The notes under the pieces: generated by a model
What the model was told of the DNA's origin: nothing
Database searches by the model: none
Seen by the model: only the letters and a program-made list of their open reading frames with translations
DNA from: Vibrio rhodolitus
GTDB taxonomy: Bacteria; Pseudomonadota; Gammaproteobacteria; Enterobacterales; Vibrionaceae
Direction: 5' to 3'
DNA: 64,000 nt
NCBI RefSeq assembly: GCF_003350325.1
Contig: NZ_QLYZ01000010.1
Coordinates: 92,131-156,130, forward strand
Position numbers and translations under genes: made by a program
Shown here: piece by piece, positions 31,766 through 40,501 of the stretch
Position numbering within the stretch: position 1 is the stretch's first letter
How the letters are laid out: each line of letters begins with the position of its first letter

Positions 31766-31936
31766 ATGAACTACGAATCTTCTGAACAGTTGAGCGACAC
31801 GCAAAAACAACTGCAAGAGCTACGAGAGCGTTTGAAAAAAAACACAGAATCGATGAACAATTCAGCAAAGAAAATCGACGTAAATCAAGCTATGTCGGCT
31901 GTAATAACCACCATTGGAACGTTCGAAAAGTCTTAG
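31766..31936 (+). CDS. Small hypothetical protein, 56 residues, divergent from the LysR gene
   Basis: An ATG-started frame of 57 codons encodes a polar, Gln/Glu/Lys-rich helical peptide (QLSDTQKQLQELRERLKK, probable coiled coil) with a short less polar C terminus ending GTFEKS. No signal or TM. The ribosome site is weak (GGTAAG). Support comes from its length, amphipathic composition and divergent position next to a LysR regulator. No family is recognised. Confidence 0.5.
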   Translation: MNYESSEQLSDTQKQLQELRERLKKNTESMNNSAKKIDVNQAMSAVITTIGTFEKS

Positions 31937-32031
31937 TTGGTTCGATGCTTGTTGGCGGCTATTATATCCAACAAGCATCAAACCCAAGAAATCTTCCTAA
32001 GTTAAGTTTGCTTATGTTCAGCTGCGATGCA

Positions 32032-32571
32032 TCATTTGATCAGCGATAGGATGGGTTTGAATTCTTCCGCTCGACAATCTTTGACTAACTCATACAAGCA
32101 CATTTCGAGACCAGTAATTTTAACGTTCTCTCGAGAAAACTTAGTCAGTGCCAGTTGTTTGTTTTGTGCTGCTCGAGATGAAATACAATCACTGACAACA
32201 TGAATATCAAAGTGGAGGTTGGCGAGGTGGGTGGCAGTTTGATAAACGCAAATATGCGCTTCAATTCCACAAACTAGCCACGAGTGTTTTTGTGCTTCAT
32301 TTAACGCATGTTTAAACCCGACTTCACTACACCCATCGAAGGTGAATTTGGTAATAGGCGCTTGCTCGCCCATTAGTTCACTAATACTATCGACGGTAGG
32401 ACCGAGTTTCTCTGGGTTTTGCTCAAGCCAAATTATCGGCAGTCCAAGTGCTTGCGCACCTTGTATCAGTTTACTGCAGTTGGCAATCAAAGTTTCGCTG
32501 TCATCAACTAAGCTAGCAAGTTTACCTTGGATATCAACAACGATTAGGCCAGTATCTTCTTTATTTAGCAT
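32032..32571 (-). CDS. Isochorismatase-family cysteine hydrolase
   Basis: A cytosolic alpha/beta hydrolase of 179 residues in the isochorismatase/nicotinamidase/YcaC superfamily. The expected triad is visible: Asp in LIVVDIQGKL, Lys in ITKFTFDGCSE and the nucleophile Cys in LVCGIEAHICVYQTA, preceded by the cis-peptide region. The substrate is unknown; the GIEAHICV form is closest to YcaC-like hydrolases. TGAGGG precedes the ATG. It follows the GNAT gene by 22 bases on the same strand, so the two may be cotranscribed. Confidence 0.85.
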   Translation of the reverse strand: MLNKEDTGLIVVDIQGKLASLVDDSETLIANCSKLIQGAQALGLPIIWLEQNPEKLGPTVDSISELMGEQAPITKFTFDGCSEVGFKHALNEAQKHSWLVCGIEAHICVYQTATHLANLHFDIHVVSDCISSRAAQNKQLALTKFSRENVKITGLEMCLYELVKDCRAEEFKPILSLIK

Positions 32572-32593
32572 ATTAAGCCCTCATTAGAATTCA

Positions 32594-33064
32594 TTACTCG
32601 CCAACAATCAGTTGCATTGGAACGTCAACCATACCTTTATGGTTACGTACTCCTTGCGTTCGCTTAAAGCCAAAGCGCGCATACACTTGTTCGGCATTGA
32701 GTGCCGAGTTAACAGTAAACGTACCACTATTACCATTTTGTAGCGATATCGCTTTAAGCTGGTGCCACAGTTGCGTTGATAAACCTTGTCCTTGATGATC
32801 TTCTTTGACAAATAAATGGTACAGATGCGAGTAGTCTCGAACGCTACCTGCAGCGACCACTTGTTTGTATTGATTTTCTGCGACTAAATAATAATAGTTG
32901 CTTGTGAGGTACTCGGCGATTTTATCGGCTGACATAGAATTGAGCACGATATGATGCACGCTTTCATCCCAAGTAGGACAAACGAATTTTTTGGTTAGAG
33001 GGACAATAAGGCTACTGATTTGCTCGGCATCCTCAGTCGTTGCGCGGCGAATGGTGATTTTCAT
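32594..33064 (-). CDS. GNAT-family N-acetyltransferase
   Basis: A 156-residue single-domain acetyltransferase. The acetyl-CoA loop is seen as LFVKEDHQGQGLSTQLWHQL, and the fourth strand and helix as FTVNSALNAEQVYARFGFKRT. The substrate is unknown. GGAAGTG lies upstream of the ATG. It is directly upstream of the isochorismatase-like gene. Confidence 0.85.
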   Translation of the reverse strand: MKITIRRATTEDAEQISSLIVPLTKKFVCPTWDESVHHIVLNSMSADKIAEYLTSNYYYLVAENQYKQVVAAGSVRDYSHLYHLFVKEDHQGQGLSTQLWHQLKAISLQNGNSGTFTVNSALNAEQVYARFGFKRTQGVRNHKGMVDVPMQLIVGE

Positions 33065-33202
33065 ACACTTCCTTGCTTATCAGTTGAGCGTAACTGTTTG
33101 ATCATTTTACGCATATCCATTTGCGTATCTTGATAGATTAAAAGCTCGTCGTTATCTCTACTAAGGTATCAAGATGATCTATTGAGTCAATATAACAGCA
33201 AT

Positions 33203-33231
33203 AAAAAAGCCAGCTTGAATAAGCTGGCTTG
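33203..33231 (-). terminator. Terminator of the FAD oxidoreductase gene
   Basis: AAGCCAGCTT pairs with AAGCTGGCTT and is followed on the - strand by TTTTTT, about 22 bases after the stop at 33253. Confidence 0.88.
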
Positions 33232-33252
33232 AAACTGGAATTTAGAGTGTAC

Positions 33253-34872
33253 TTACGCGTTTTCTAGCTGCGCCATGATATCGCGAGCAACGGCTTCCGC
33301 GACTTTGATGCCATCGATACCCGCAGAAAGGATACCGCCTGCGTAACCTGCACCTTCACCTGCTGGGAAGAAGCCTTTTAGGTTAACGCTTTGGAAATCT
33401 TTACCACGTTTGATACAAACTGGTGAAGAGGTACGTGTCTCTACGCCGGTCAATAGACCATCTTCACTTGCAAAACCTTTGATCTTGCGATCAAACGCTG
33501 GGATGGCTTCACGGATTGCTTCAATAGCAAATGGTGGTAGTGCTTTTGAAAGATCCGTTAGCTTGATACCTGGCGTAAATGAAGGCTCAACGTCACCAAT
33601 CGCACTTGGATCGCGACCTTTGAGGAAGTCACCGATTTTCTGTGCTGGTGCGTCATAGTTTTCGCCGCCCAGTAGGTAAGCATTTGATTCAAGTTCACGT
33701 TGGAAACGAATACCTGCCAGTGGGTCGCCAGGGTAATCCACTTCTGGAGAAATACCCACTACGATAGCGCTGTTTGCGTTACGTTCAGCACGAGAGTATT
33801 GGCTCATGCCGTTGGTTACTACACGACCTTCTTCTGACGTCGCTGCGACCACAGTACCACCCGGACACATACAGAAGCTGTATACCGTGCGACCATTTTT
33901 ACAGTGGTGCACAAGTTTGTAGTCTGCCGCGCCTAGAAGAGGGTGACCAGCGTTAGGACCAAAGCGAGCTTCATCGATCATAGATTGTTTGTGTTCAATA
34001 CGGAAACCAACAGAAAAAGGTTTCGCTTCCATATAAACGCCACGCTCGTTTAGCATTTCAAATGTGTCACGCGCACTGTGACCAACAGCCAGTACCACAT
34101 GACGAGATTTGATTTCTTCGCCGTTTGATAGCGTTACGCCAGTAATTTGCTCGCCATCCATTTGGATGTCGTCAACGCGCGTGCTAAAACGAATTTCACC
34201 GCCAAGTTCTAGGATTTTCGCGCGCATTTTTTCAATCATGGTTACCAGTTTAAAGGTACCGATGTGCGGCTTACTTACGTATAGGATCTCTTCCGGTGCG
34301 CCAGCGGCAACAAACTCAGTGATTACCTTACGACCGTAGAAGTTTGGATCTTTAACTTGGCTGTAGAGCTTACCGTCAGAGAAAGTACCAGCGCCACCTT
34401 CACCAAACTGTACGTTCGATTCAGGGTTTAGGGTGCGCTTACGCCAGAAGCCGAAGGTGTCTTTAGTACGCTCACGTACTTCTTTACCACGCTCAACAAT
34501 AATTGGGTTAAAACCCATTTGCGCAAGTACTAGACCTGCGAATAGACCACAAGGACCAAAACCAATCACCACAGGGCGCTCAGTTAGATTCTCAGGTGCT
34601 TTCGCGACAAACTTGTATTCCATATCTGGCGTTTGGCGTACATGCGGGTCTTTAGTGAATTTCTCTAGTAGGGCATTTTCATCGCCCTCAACAATCACAT
34701 CTAGCGTATAGATAAGGTGAATGTTAGTTTTCTTACGAGCATCGTAGCCACGTCTAAATACATTGAAAGAGATAACTTGCTCAGCATTAATGCCAAGCTT
34801 TTCTGAAATAGCGTCAAGCAGTGCGCCTTCCTCGTGATCAAGAGGAAGCTTGATTTCATTTAAACGTATCAT
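33253..34872 (-). CDS. FAD-dependent oxidoreductase, uncharacterised (COG2509-type)
   Basis: A flavoprotein of 539 residues. The N-terminal 90 residues form a small alpha/beta domain; the FAD-binding Rossmann motif GFGPCGLFAGLVLAQMGF is near residue 100. VQFGEGGAGTFSDGKL and the C-terminal PAGEGAGYAGGILSAGIDG flavin motif are characteristic of this conserved bacterial family, whose substrate is not established. The ATG at 34872 is chosen; the open frame reaches a TTG at 34908 without a ribosome site. Confidence 0.85.
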   Translation of the reverse strand: MIRLNEIKLPLDHEEGALLDAISEKLGINAEQVISFNVFRRGYDARKKTNIHLIYTLDVIVEGDENALLEKFTKDPHVRQTPDMEYKFVAKAPENLTERPVVIGFGPCGLFAGLVLAQMGFNPIIVERGKEVRERTKDTFGFWRKRTLNPESNVQFGEGGAGTFSDGKLYSQVKDPNFYGRKVITEFVAAGAPEEILYVSKPHIGTFKLVTMIEKMRAKILELGGEIRFSTRVDDIQMDGEQITGVTLSNGEEIKSRHVVLAVGHSARDTFEMLNERGVYMEAKPFSVGFRIEHKQSMIDEARFGPNAGHPLLGAADYKLVHHCKNGRTVYSFCMCPGGTVVAATSEEGRVVTNGMSQYSRAERNANSAIVVGISPEVDYPGDPLAGIRFQRELESNAYLLGGENYDAPAQKIGDFLKGRDPSAIGDVEPSFTPGIKLTDLSKALPPFAIEAIREAIPAFDRKIKGFASEDGLLTGVETRTSSPVCIKRGKDFQSVNLKGFFPAGEGAGYAGGILSAGIDGIKVAEAVARDIMAQLENA

Positions 34873-34980
34873 GTTGATGTCTCGTTGTTTATGGTGTCTT
34901 AGCTGCAAAGGCGAGGGACCTTGCGCTCACAATGGCGCGCATTTTACGAGAAATTCCTTTGTCTGTCATACTAAAAAATC

Positions 34981-35060
34981 CCCGTCCTACTTGAATCCAC
35001 AGCGTTGTTGGCTGGCACTCGCAAACCTCATCACATAGTTGGTCTATGCTCAGAGGCTTT
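34981..35060 (+). repeat. Dispersed repeat, copy A, upstream of fdxA
   Basis: About 80 bases, starting CGTCCTACTTG and ending CTCAGAGGCTTT, are closely similar to copy B at 35614-35692 in the same orientation. A run of nine G residues follows at 35070-35078. No reading frame is evident. The rest of the 313-base gap before fdxA holds only the T/A-rich presumed promoter region. Confidence 0.7.
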
Positions 35061-35222
35061 CTATGTTTAGGGGGGGGGCTTGCTTAGTCACATAATTTGA
35101 TGGTTTGGGTGTAAACTAAAAAGGACTCAAGCGATAAGGTTTGATTACCAGTCTATTGAAGTCATAGGGGGATATAAGTATTATTCCCGCCTTATTTTTT
35201 GACGAATTAAGAGTTGATTGTC

Positions 35223-35546
35223 ATGGCGTTTGTCGTAACGGATAACTGTATCCAATGTAAATACACTGACTGTGTCGCGGTATGCCCAGCAGATGCCTTC
35301 CATGAGGGCCCAAACTTTATGGTAATCAACCCAATTGAATGTATCGACTGCGGTTTGTGTGTTGATGAATGTGCAGCGCAGGCGATCTTTCAAGAAGATG
35401 AATTACCTGAAGGTCAAGAAATCTACAAAGAGCTAAATGCTGAACTTGCTGAGATTTGGCCTGTGCAAACAGAAGTAAAACCAGCAATGGATGAAGCTGA
35501 AAAGTGGAATGGTGTAGCCGATAAGTTGGATATGCTAGAGCGATAA
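35223..35546 (+). CDS. fdxA: 7Fe ferredoxin FdxA
   Basis: A small soluble electron carrier of 107 residues with two iron-sulfur clusters, very similar in layout to Azotobacter FdI and Pseudomonas FdxA. The first cysteine set is [14 protein letters not shown], the second [11 protein letters not shown]. The Cys that follows the first set in FdI is Ala here (CPADAF), but it is not a cluster ligand in FdI, so both clusters should form. The long C-terminal tail (DELPEG onward) is also typical of 7Fe ferredoxins. I use the ATG at 35223; an upstream TTG at 35214 is open. It is flanked by direct repeats. Confidence 0.92.
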   Translation: MAFVVTDNCIQCKYTDCVAVCPADAFHEGPNFMVINPIECIDCGLCVDECAAQAIFQEDELPEGQEIYKELNAELAEIWPVQTEVKPAMDEAEKWNGVADKLDMLER

Positions 35547-35563
35547 GCTTTTACTTGTTGATA

Positions 35564-35605
35564 TAAAAAAGCGTAACGGCTGTATTTCAGCGTTACGCTT
35601 TTTTT
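35564..35605 (+). terminator. Terminator of fdxA
   Basis: AAAAAAGCGTAACG pairs with CGTTACGCTTTTTT around a 10-base loop, about 20 bases after the stop. Confidence 0.9.
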
Positions 35606-35613
35606 GCTTTTGC

Positions 35614-35692
35614 GCGTCCTATTTGCATCTGCAGCGTTGTTGACGTGTGCTCGAAAACCTCATCTCATAGTAGCCTATGCTCAGAGGCTTTT
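35614..35692 (+). repeat. Dispersed repeat, copy B, downstream of fdxA
   Basis: Direct repeat of copy A: shared blocks are CAGCGTTGTTG, AAACCTCATC and CTATGCTCAGAGGCTTT. Together A and B bracket fdxA and its terminator. No gene is seen in the 290-base gap to the next coding region. Confidence 0.7.
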
Positions 35693-35780
35693 CTCACTTG
35701 TCGCCTAGCTGTAGCCGCAAATAGTTAGCGCAAAGGAAGCTAGGTGATTCGAACTATGATAACAAGATGAACCTAGTCTA

Positions 35781-35822
35781 GCGTCTTAACAATTGCAGCG
35801 TTATTGACGCGCACTTGTAAAA
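35781..35822 (+). repeat. Partial third copy of the same repeat
   Basis: About 42 bases keep the core TGCAGCGTT, TTGACG and AAAAC blocks of copies A and B with more substitutions and a small deletion. It ends just before the stop of the - strand methyltransferase gene. Confidence 0.5.
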
Positions 35823-35837
35823 CAACCGATGGTGGCG

Positions 35838-36572
35838 TTAGCTGTGTTGACGACGAATATTGTCGAGGATAATGCCTGTTGCCATCGCTACATTGAGCGA
35901 CTCTGCGCCACCAAATGCTGGAATAGTTATTTTGTCAGTGACAAATTTTGCCGCTTCCGCGCGAATACCGTGAGACTCACTGCCCATCAATAGAATACCT
36001 TCTGCGGCAAATTCCGTTTGATGTACGCTAATACCTTCCAAGAATGCACCATAAACCGGTAGGTTTGCTTCGGCTAAGTAGTTTGGTAAATCAACTTGGT
36101 GTACCTGCACGCGACCAAAACTACCCATCGTCGCACTGATGGTTTTTGGGTTGTATGGATCGGCGCAATCGCTACTTGCGATGATGTGTTTGATGCCATA
36201 CCAATCTGCAACGCGAATAATGGTGCCTAAGTTACCCGGGTCTTGCACGCCATCTAAAGCAATCATTAAGCCATGTGCTTGTGGCTTCGCGTAGCTTGGG
36301 ATTTCTACCACCGCGATAGCCGCATTATTGCTGACTAACGTACTCGCTTTAGTTAGATCATCCAATGACGCTTCAATACATTCAAAACGGTTTAGCGTTG
36401 CTTGGTTTTCAGCTAAAAATTCTGCTGTGCCGAAGACGTGTTTAACCACAAGCTCGCTAGTGGCGAGCTCGAGGACGTTTTTTTCACCTTGAACAAGGAA
36501 TAAGCCATGCGCTTTACGCTGCTTCTTTTGACCTAAAGCACGCAGCAATTTGAGTTGGTTTTTTGAAATCAT
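35838..36572 (-). CDS. TrmH/SpoU-family RNA 2'-O-methyltransferase
   Basis: A 244-residue SPOUT methyltransferase. An N-terminal L30e-like substrate-binding domain (residues 1-90) precedes the knotted catalytic domain. Motif 1 is LDGVQDPGNLGTIIRVADW with the conserved Asn and Arg, motif 2 ILLMGSESHGI, motif 3 IPAFGGAESLNVAMA. It resembles RlmB-like enzymes that methylate 23S rRNA or tRNA, but the target base cannot be read. Confidence 0.9.
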   Translation of the reverse strand: MISKNQLKLLRALGQKKQRKAHGLFLVQGEKNVLELATSELVVKHVFGTAEFLAENQATLNRFECIEASLDDLTKASTLVSNNAAIAVVEIPSYAKPQAHGLMIALDGVQDPGNLGTIIRVADWYGIKHIIASSDCADPYNPKTISATMGSFGRVQVHQVDLPNYLAEANLPVYGAFLEGISVHQTEFAAEGILLMGSESHGIRAEAAKFVTDKITIPAFGGAESLNVAMATGIILDNIRRQHS

Positions 36573-36865
36573 TATTTTGCCCCAGATGAAAACGCGGGGA
36601 TTATATACCTAAGTTACGGTTAGATTCTATGATTGCACCGAATTGCTAGTGAGTTTATCCCGTTTAGTGACCCAGTTGGCGTAAAAATTATTCAACTCTC
36701 ATTGGGTGAGAAAATAAGCCCAACACTCAATTGTTGCGTGTTTGAAATGGGCGCATATTGTCAATGGGGATAGCTCAAGCTTTGTCGCTTTAGTTAAATG
36801 ATAAATTCCCAAAACGTGATGGAATCACGAGTTATTAGCATGGAAGAACTGCCGGGGTAAGTAGA

Positions 36866-38020
36866 TTGAACAGAGAAAACATCATTCCATTGACGCATGC
36901 CACGCTCAAGCATGCCAAAGCGCTGGATAGCGAACTGTTTTCATTGGTAAACGGCATTGAGATATTAAGTGCGGTTAGCCCGACTAACTATAATGAACAA
37001 AAAGCGGATTTTTTTAAACGCCACTTTTCAACCGAGCCGCAATTTACCTACAAGCCAAGTGGCATTAATGCATTCCAGCTCAAGCGTCAGTTATTCAACT
37101 TACCGATTGAGAAAGTGGAAGATGCAGATTTGCAGCGCATCTATGAAGATGTGATCATCTCTTACGTGGATAAGATCGATCAAATCGAAACGTTAGGTAG
37201 CCAAGACTTTCTGTACAACTCGCTGCGTTACTTTGGCGAACCTACCGAAAAAGATATCCGTAATGCCAGCTTTATCCTCCATCTGCCAGATTCAGACGAC
37301 GATGAGCAGTTGGTGGACGCGAGCGGTATCCAAGCGATTATGGAGCTGTTCGCCCAAAAGCAAGGCTACCAATATGACTTGCTGGTGGATGACAACATGA
37401 TCGCCAATGCTCTGGTGAATAAAACCACAGTCAAGATCAACAGCGCGGCGAAGGTGCCATTGGTTGAAGCTCACGCGCTGGCACACCATGAACTCGGTGT
37501 TCACTTAGTCACGACGCTGAATGCGCAAAGTCAGCCATTCAAAGTGCTGCAACTGGGCTGTCCGGTAAATACCATGACCCAAGAAGGCATGGCGATTCTA
37601 AGCGAGTATTTGGCGGGGCATTTGACGATTAAGCGGTTGAAGATCCTTGCGCTGCGCGTGCTGGCGGTCGAATCAATGATTAAAGACAAATCGTTCCGCA
37701 CCACTTTTATGATGCTCAAAGAGCAATTAGGGGTAGAGAAGAACTTAGCCTTTACCATTACCTCTCGAGTTTATCGTGGTGGTGGATTTACCAAAGACTA
37801 TCTCTATTTACGCGGATTCCATGAGGTATTGCATGCCTATGAGGAGCAAGAAGGTTTTCTTAATCTGCTGTGTGGTAAGACGGCATTAATGCATCTTCCG
37901 CAAATTAATCGCTTGGTCGAGAAGGGTATCCTTAATCCACCGCACAACATCACGCCATCGTTTGTTCATCCAACGGATAACGATGAAGTGCGACGCTTTA
38001 TTACTCATGCAATAAAGTAA
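36866..38020 (+). CDS. DUF1704 / QEGLA-motif protein with an HExxxH putative metallopeptidase site
   Basis: A 384-residue protein of the DUF1704 family (annotated in bacteria as flavohemoglobin expression-modulating QEGLA motif protein). The metallopeptidase-like HHELGVH sits in a helix near residue 210, and the TQEGMAIL block that names the family is about 35 residues later and may supply the third metal ligand. Eukaryotic members of this family include the tubulin tyrosine carboxypeptidase MATCAP, so peptidase activity is a fair inference. The start is TTG at 36866 behind GGGGTAAG; no ATG exists in the first 150 codons. A six-codon ATG frame ends five bases upstream. A terminator follows. 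Confidence 0.82.
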   Translation: MNRENIIPLTHATLKHAKALDSELFSLVNGIEILSAVSPTNYNEQKADFFKRHFSTEPQFTYKPSGINAFQLKRQLFNLPIEKVEDADLQRIYEDVIISYVDKIDQIETLGSQDFLYNSLRYFGEPTEKDIRNASFILHLPDSDDDEQLVDASGIQAIMELFAQKQGYQYDLLVDDNMIANALVNKTTVKINSAAKVPLVEAHALAHHELGVHLVTTLNAQSQPFKVLQLGCPVNTMTQEGMAILSEYLAGHLTIKRLKILALRVLAVESMIKDKSFRTTFMMLKEQLGVEKNLAFTITSRVYRGGGFTKDYLYLRGFHEVLHAYEEQEGFLNLLCGKTALMHLPQINRLVEKGILNPPHNITPSFVHPTDNDEVRRFITHAIK

Positions 38021-38036
38021 CCCTTGTACTTGCAAC

Positions 38037-38062
38037 GAAAGCAGCCAATAGCTGCTTTTTTT
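38037..38062 (+). terminator. Terminator of the DUF1704 gene
   Basis: AAAGCAGC and GCTGCTTT pair around a short CAATA loop, with additional T residues; 17 bases after the stop. Confidence 0.8.
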
Positions 38063-38227
38063 GATCATAAATGCCGTGGCGAGACAAGCTAATCGCGAGT
38101 GAGTGATACGAAGATAGAAAGTAATGGCTTTTTATTAGCGTGTCGTGGTATCTAATAGCGAATCATTCCCATTAATCATTAAAAGGTTGATGGTTACATT
38201 TGCCTTACCCGGAATTCGAAAGATTTC

Positions 38228-39559
38228 ATGACATTTAAAGAAATCCTCCAAGTTCGTAATGTGCGCTATTTCCTTATGTTTCGAAGTAGCTACTTTGCGC
38301 GTTTTTATTACCCGATATTTACTTTACTCTACTTAGATTACGGCTTAACGCTCTCTCAGTTTGCGATGCTTAACGTGGTTTGGGCGGCAACGATTGTTTT
38401 AGCTGAAGTTCCTTCAGGTGCGTTTGCAGATACCCTTGGGCGCAAAAAGCTGGTGGTGTTGTCATCGATAGTGATGTTTATTGAAATTGCCATGATCGCC
38501 TTTGTGCCGACAGGCAATGCGACTCTGGTGTTTTGGGTTTTCTTAATCAACCGAATTTTAAGTGGTCTTGCCATGGCGCTGGCGAGTGGAGCGGATGAAG
38601 CACTCGCCTACGATACGCTGAAAGAACAAGGTAAAGAAGAGGCATGGCCGCGCGTATTGCAAGTGCAACTTCGTCTATCATCAAGCGTTGGTATTTTTGT
38701 CACGCTTGTTGGCGCTGCAATGTATGACGTTAATTTTATGGCTGGCGTTTATGCTTATCTAGGATTCGATGTCCCGCAAAATACTCAAGATATTATGCGT
38801 ATCCCGGTATTTGCCACATTATTTGTTGCCATGCTTGCGATCTATGCCGCGCTTAGTATGCGTGAAGCGAAAAAGGTGTTGCCATCAGACAGCACCAAAT
38901 GGTCGACCACGGTGGCGAGCTTGAAATTAACCCTAAACACCGCCAAATGGGTAATGGCAACGCCATATGTGTTATTTATTTTGCTCTACTACAGCTTATT
39001 TGAACACACATCACGTATGTTTTTGACCATGAGCAGCCAATACTACCGAGCTATCGATATTCCGATCATCTACTTTGGTTTTATCGGTGCTGGGGTCAGT
39101 TTGCTTAAAATTATTTTAGCCGGACAAAGCCGCCGTTTAGCTGAGAGTATCGAACCGAAAACCTTCCTTGTGCTAATGGGCTTAGCAACAATGGCAACCT
39201 ACTATTGGATCAGTTTAGGTTGGTCAATTTATGGTGTGATACCGGCGCTTATTTTAGTGTTCATTATTATGACAATGAATATCTTCATCAGTTATCACTT
39301 GAATAAAAAGACCGAATCGCACAACCGAGCAACAGTGTTAAGCTTCAAAGGATTGATGTTTAATCTTGGCTATGGATTGATCGGCGTGTTGTACGCTTAC
39401 CATTACAAATTGGTGGCGCAAAACTACTCTGAAGCGGAGATTGCACAGCACATTGATTTTATCGCTTCGTTATCATCATTCTTCTACTACTTCAGTGCAT
39501 TATTTATCTTAATAAGTGCAGTGTTCTACTTTAAGCACAAAAAGCGGGCTATTTTCTAG
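38228..39559 (+). CDS. MFS-family transporter of unknown substrate
   Basis: An integral membrane protein of 443 residues with about 12 hydrophobic segments. The loop between TM2 and TM3 has the major facilitator signature as GAFADTLGRKKLVV. A long central cytosolic loop (about residues 210-240) separates the halves. Nothing in the sequence names the substrate. It is a single gene with its own terminator; neighbours give no hint. Confidence 0.85.
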   Translation: MTFKEILQVRNVRYFLMFRSSYFARFYYPIFTLLYLDYGLTLSQFAMLNVVWAATIVLAEVPSGAFADTLGRKKLVVLSSIVMFIEIAMIAFVPTGNATLVFWVFLINRILSGLAMALASGADEALAYDTLKEQGKEEAWPRVLQVQLRLSSSVGIFVTLVGAAMYDVNFMAGVYAYLGFDVPQNTQDIMRIPVFATLFVAMLAIYAALSMREAKKVLPSDSTKWSTTVASLKLTLNTAKWVMATPYVLFILLYYSLFEHTSRMFLTMSSQYYRAIDIPIIYFGFIGAGVSLLKIILAGQSRRLAESIEPKTFLVLMGLATMATYYWISLGWSIYGVIPALILVFIIMTMNIFISYHLNKKTESHNRATVLSFKGLMFNLGYGLIGVLYAYHYKLVAQNYSEAEIAQHIDFIASLSSFFYYFSALFILISAVFYFKHKKRAIF

Positions 39560-39584
39560 CTCGAATACTGTGCATCAATAGATG

Positions 39585-39623
39585 AAAAGCGAATAGCCAT
39601 ATAAATAGCTGTTCGCTTTTTTT
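39585..39623 (+). terminator. Terminator of the MFS gene
   Basis: AAAAGCGAATAGC pairs with GCTGTTCGCTTTT across a short loop, then T residues; 26 bases after the stop. Confidence 0.8.
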
Positions 39624-39774
39624 GCTATTCGCCACTTGATTATGGCTATTCTTGCCACCGAGAAATAATCACGTGATATAGATTTGCTTTTATTAGTCAA
39701 GTTACCATTATGTAACTTGTAGGTGATATGCTTCCAAAATATGAATAAAAGTCGTTCTATCAGGAATCGTGGTG

Positions 39775-40356
39775 ATGAGAGGCAAATTTCACAAAGGATT
39801 TACTTTAATCGAGTTGGTCGTAGTAATTGTGATCTTGGGTGTACTAGCGGTGGTAGCTGCCCCAAAATTTATTAATCTATCTTCTGCTGCGCGTGTCTCC
39901 AGTTTGGAAGGGGTTGCAAGTGCTATGGAGTCAGCTGTAACGCAAGTACAGGCGAAAGCTTATATCCAAGGGTTATTACCAGAAGAAACCCAGCCCTCAG
40001 GAGGTAATGCTCAAGCTGACTATGTGATTGATTTTGGTATTGGTGAGGTTGAAATTGATTGGGGTACGCTTTGTCCTGAAAGTGAAGGGGAGGCTGCTGA
40101 TAAGTTAACCATGGTTGACTTTCTTACTCTAAACCTCTCTAGCGATCTCACGTTTTCCCAAGGTAATCGACACCTTGTGGTTGGCTATGATTACCCTTTC
40201 TCAGACAGTGATTTAAATAGTAAACATTATGACTCTGCTGCTGATTTACCTGATGGCTGTTATGTCATTTACGACTCTTTTGGTCGCTCAAATGGTAGTC
40301 GGTGCCCTAGTGGAGGCTGTGAGTGTACGGTGACGCTAATTGAAACAAATTGCTAG
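39775..40356 (+). CDS. Type IV pilin-like protein with prepilin N terminus
   Basis: A 193-residue protein with a class III signal: MRGKFHKG followed by FTLIELVVVIVILGVLA, so a prepilin peptidase should cut after Gly8 and methylate Phe. The mature N-terminal helix and the Ala-rich next segment resemble MshA-type pilins. The C-terminal domain has several Cys, including a CPSGGCECTV cluster and a final Cys, suggesting disulfides. AGGA lies nine bases before the ATG at 39775; two GTG codons just upstream are less likely. No pilus assembly gene is adjacent. Confidence 0.85.
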   Translation: MRGKFHKGFTLIELVVVIVILGVLAVVAAPKFINLSSAARVSSLEGVASAMESAVTQVQAKAYIQGLLPEETQPSGGNAQADYVIDFGIGEVEIDWGTLCPESEGEAADKLTMVDFLTLNLSSDLTFSQGNRHLVVGYDYPFSDSDLNSKHYDSAADLPDGCYVIYDSFGRSNGSRCPSGGCECTVTLIETNC

Positions 40357-40417
40357 AAGGGATTATGGCTGTTAACGCTTAGCAGCATATCGATGTTTAG
40401 CTGCAAGCATTGCGGTT

Positions 40418-40447
40418 ATAAAAAAGCAGCCTAGGGCTGCTTTTTTA
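40418..40447. terminator. Terminator between the pilin and helicase genes
   Basis: AAAAAAGCAGCC and GGGCTGCTTTTTT form a stem with T-runs on both strands, so it can serve both convergent genes. Confidence 0.85.
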
Positions 40448-40501
40448 TCGAGTTGACGATTACGTTGCAACTAAGTACCCGTGCCTTTCGGTGTGGTTGG
40501 C

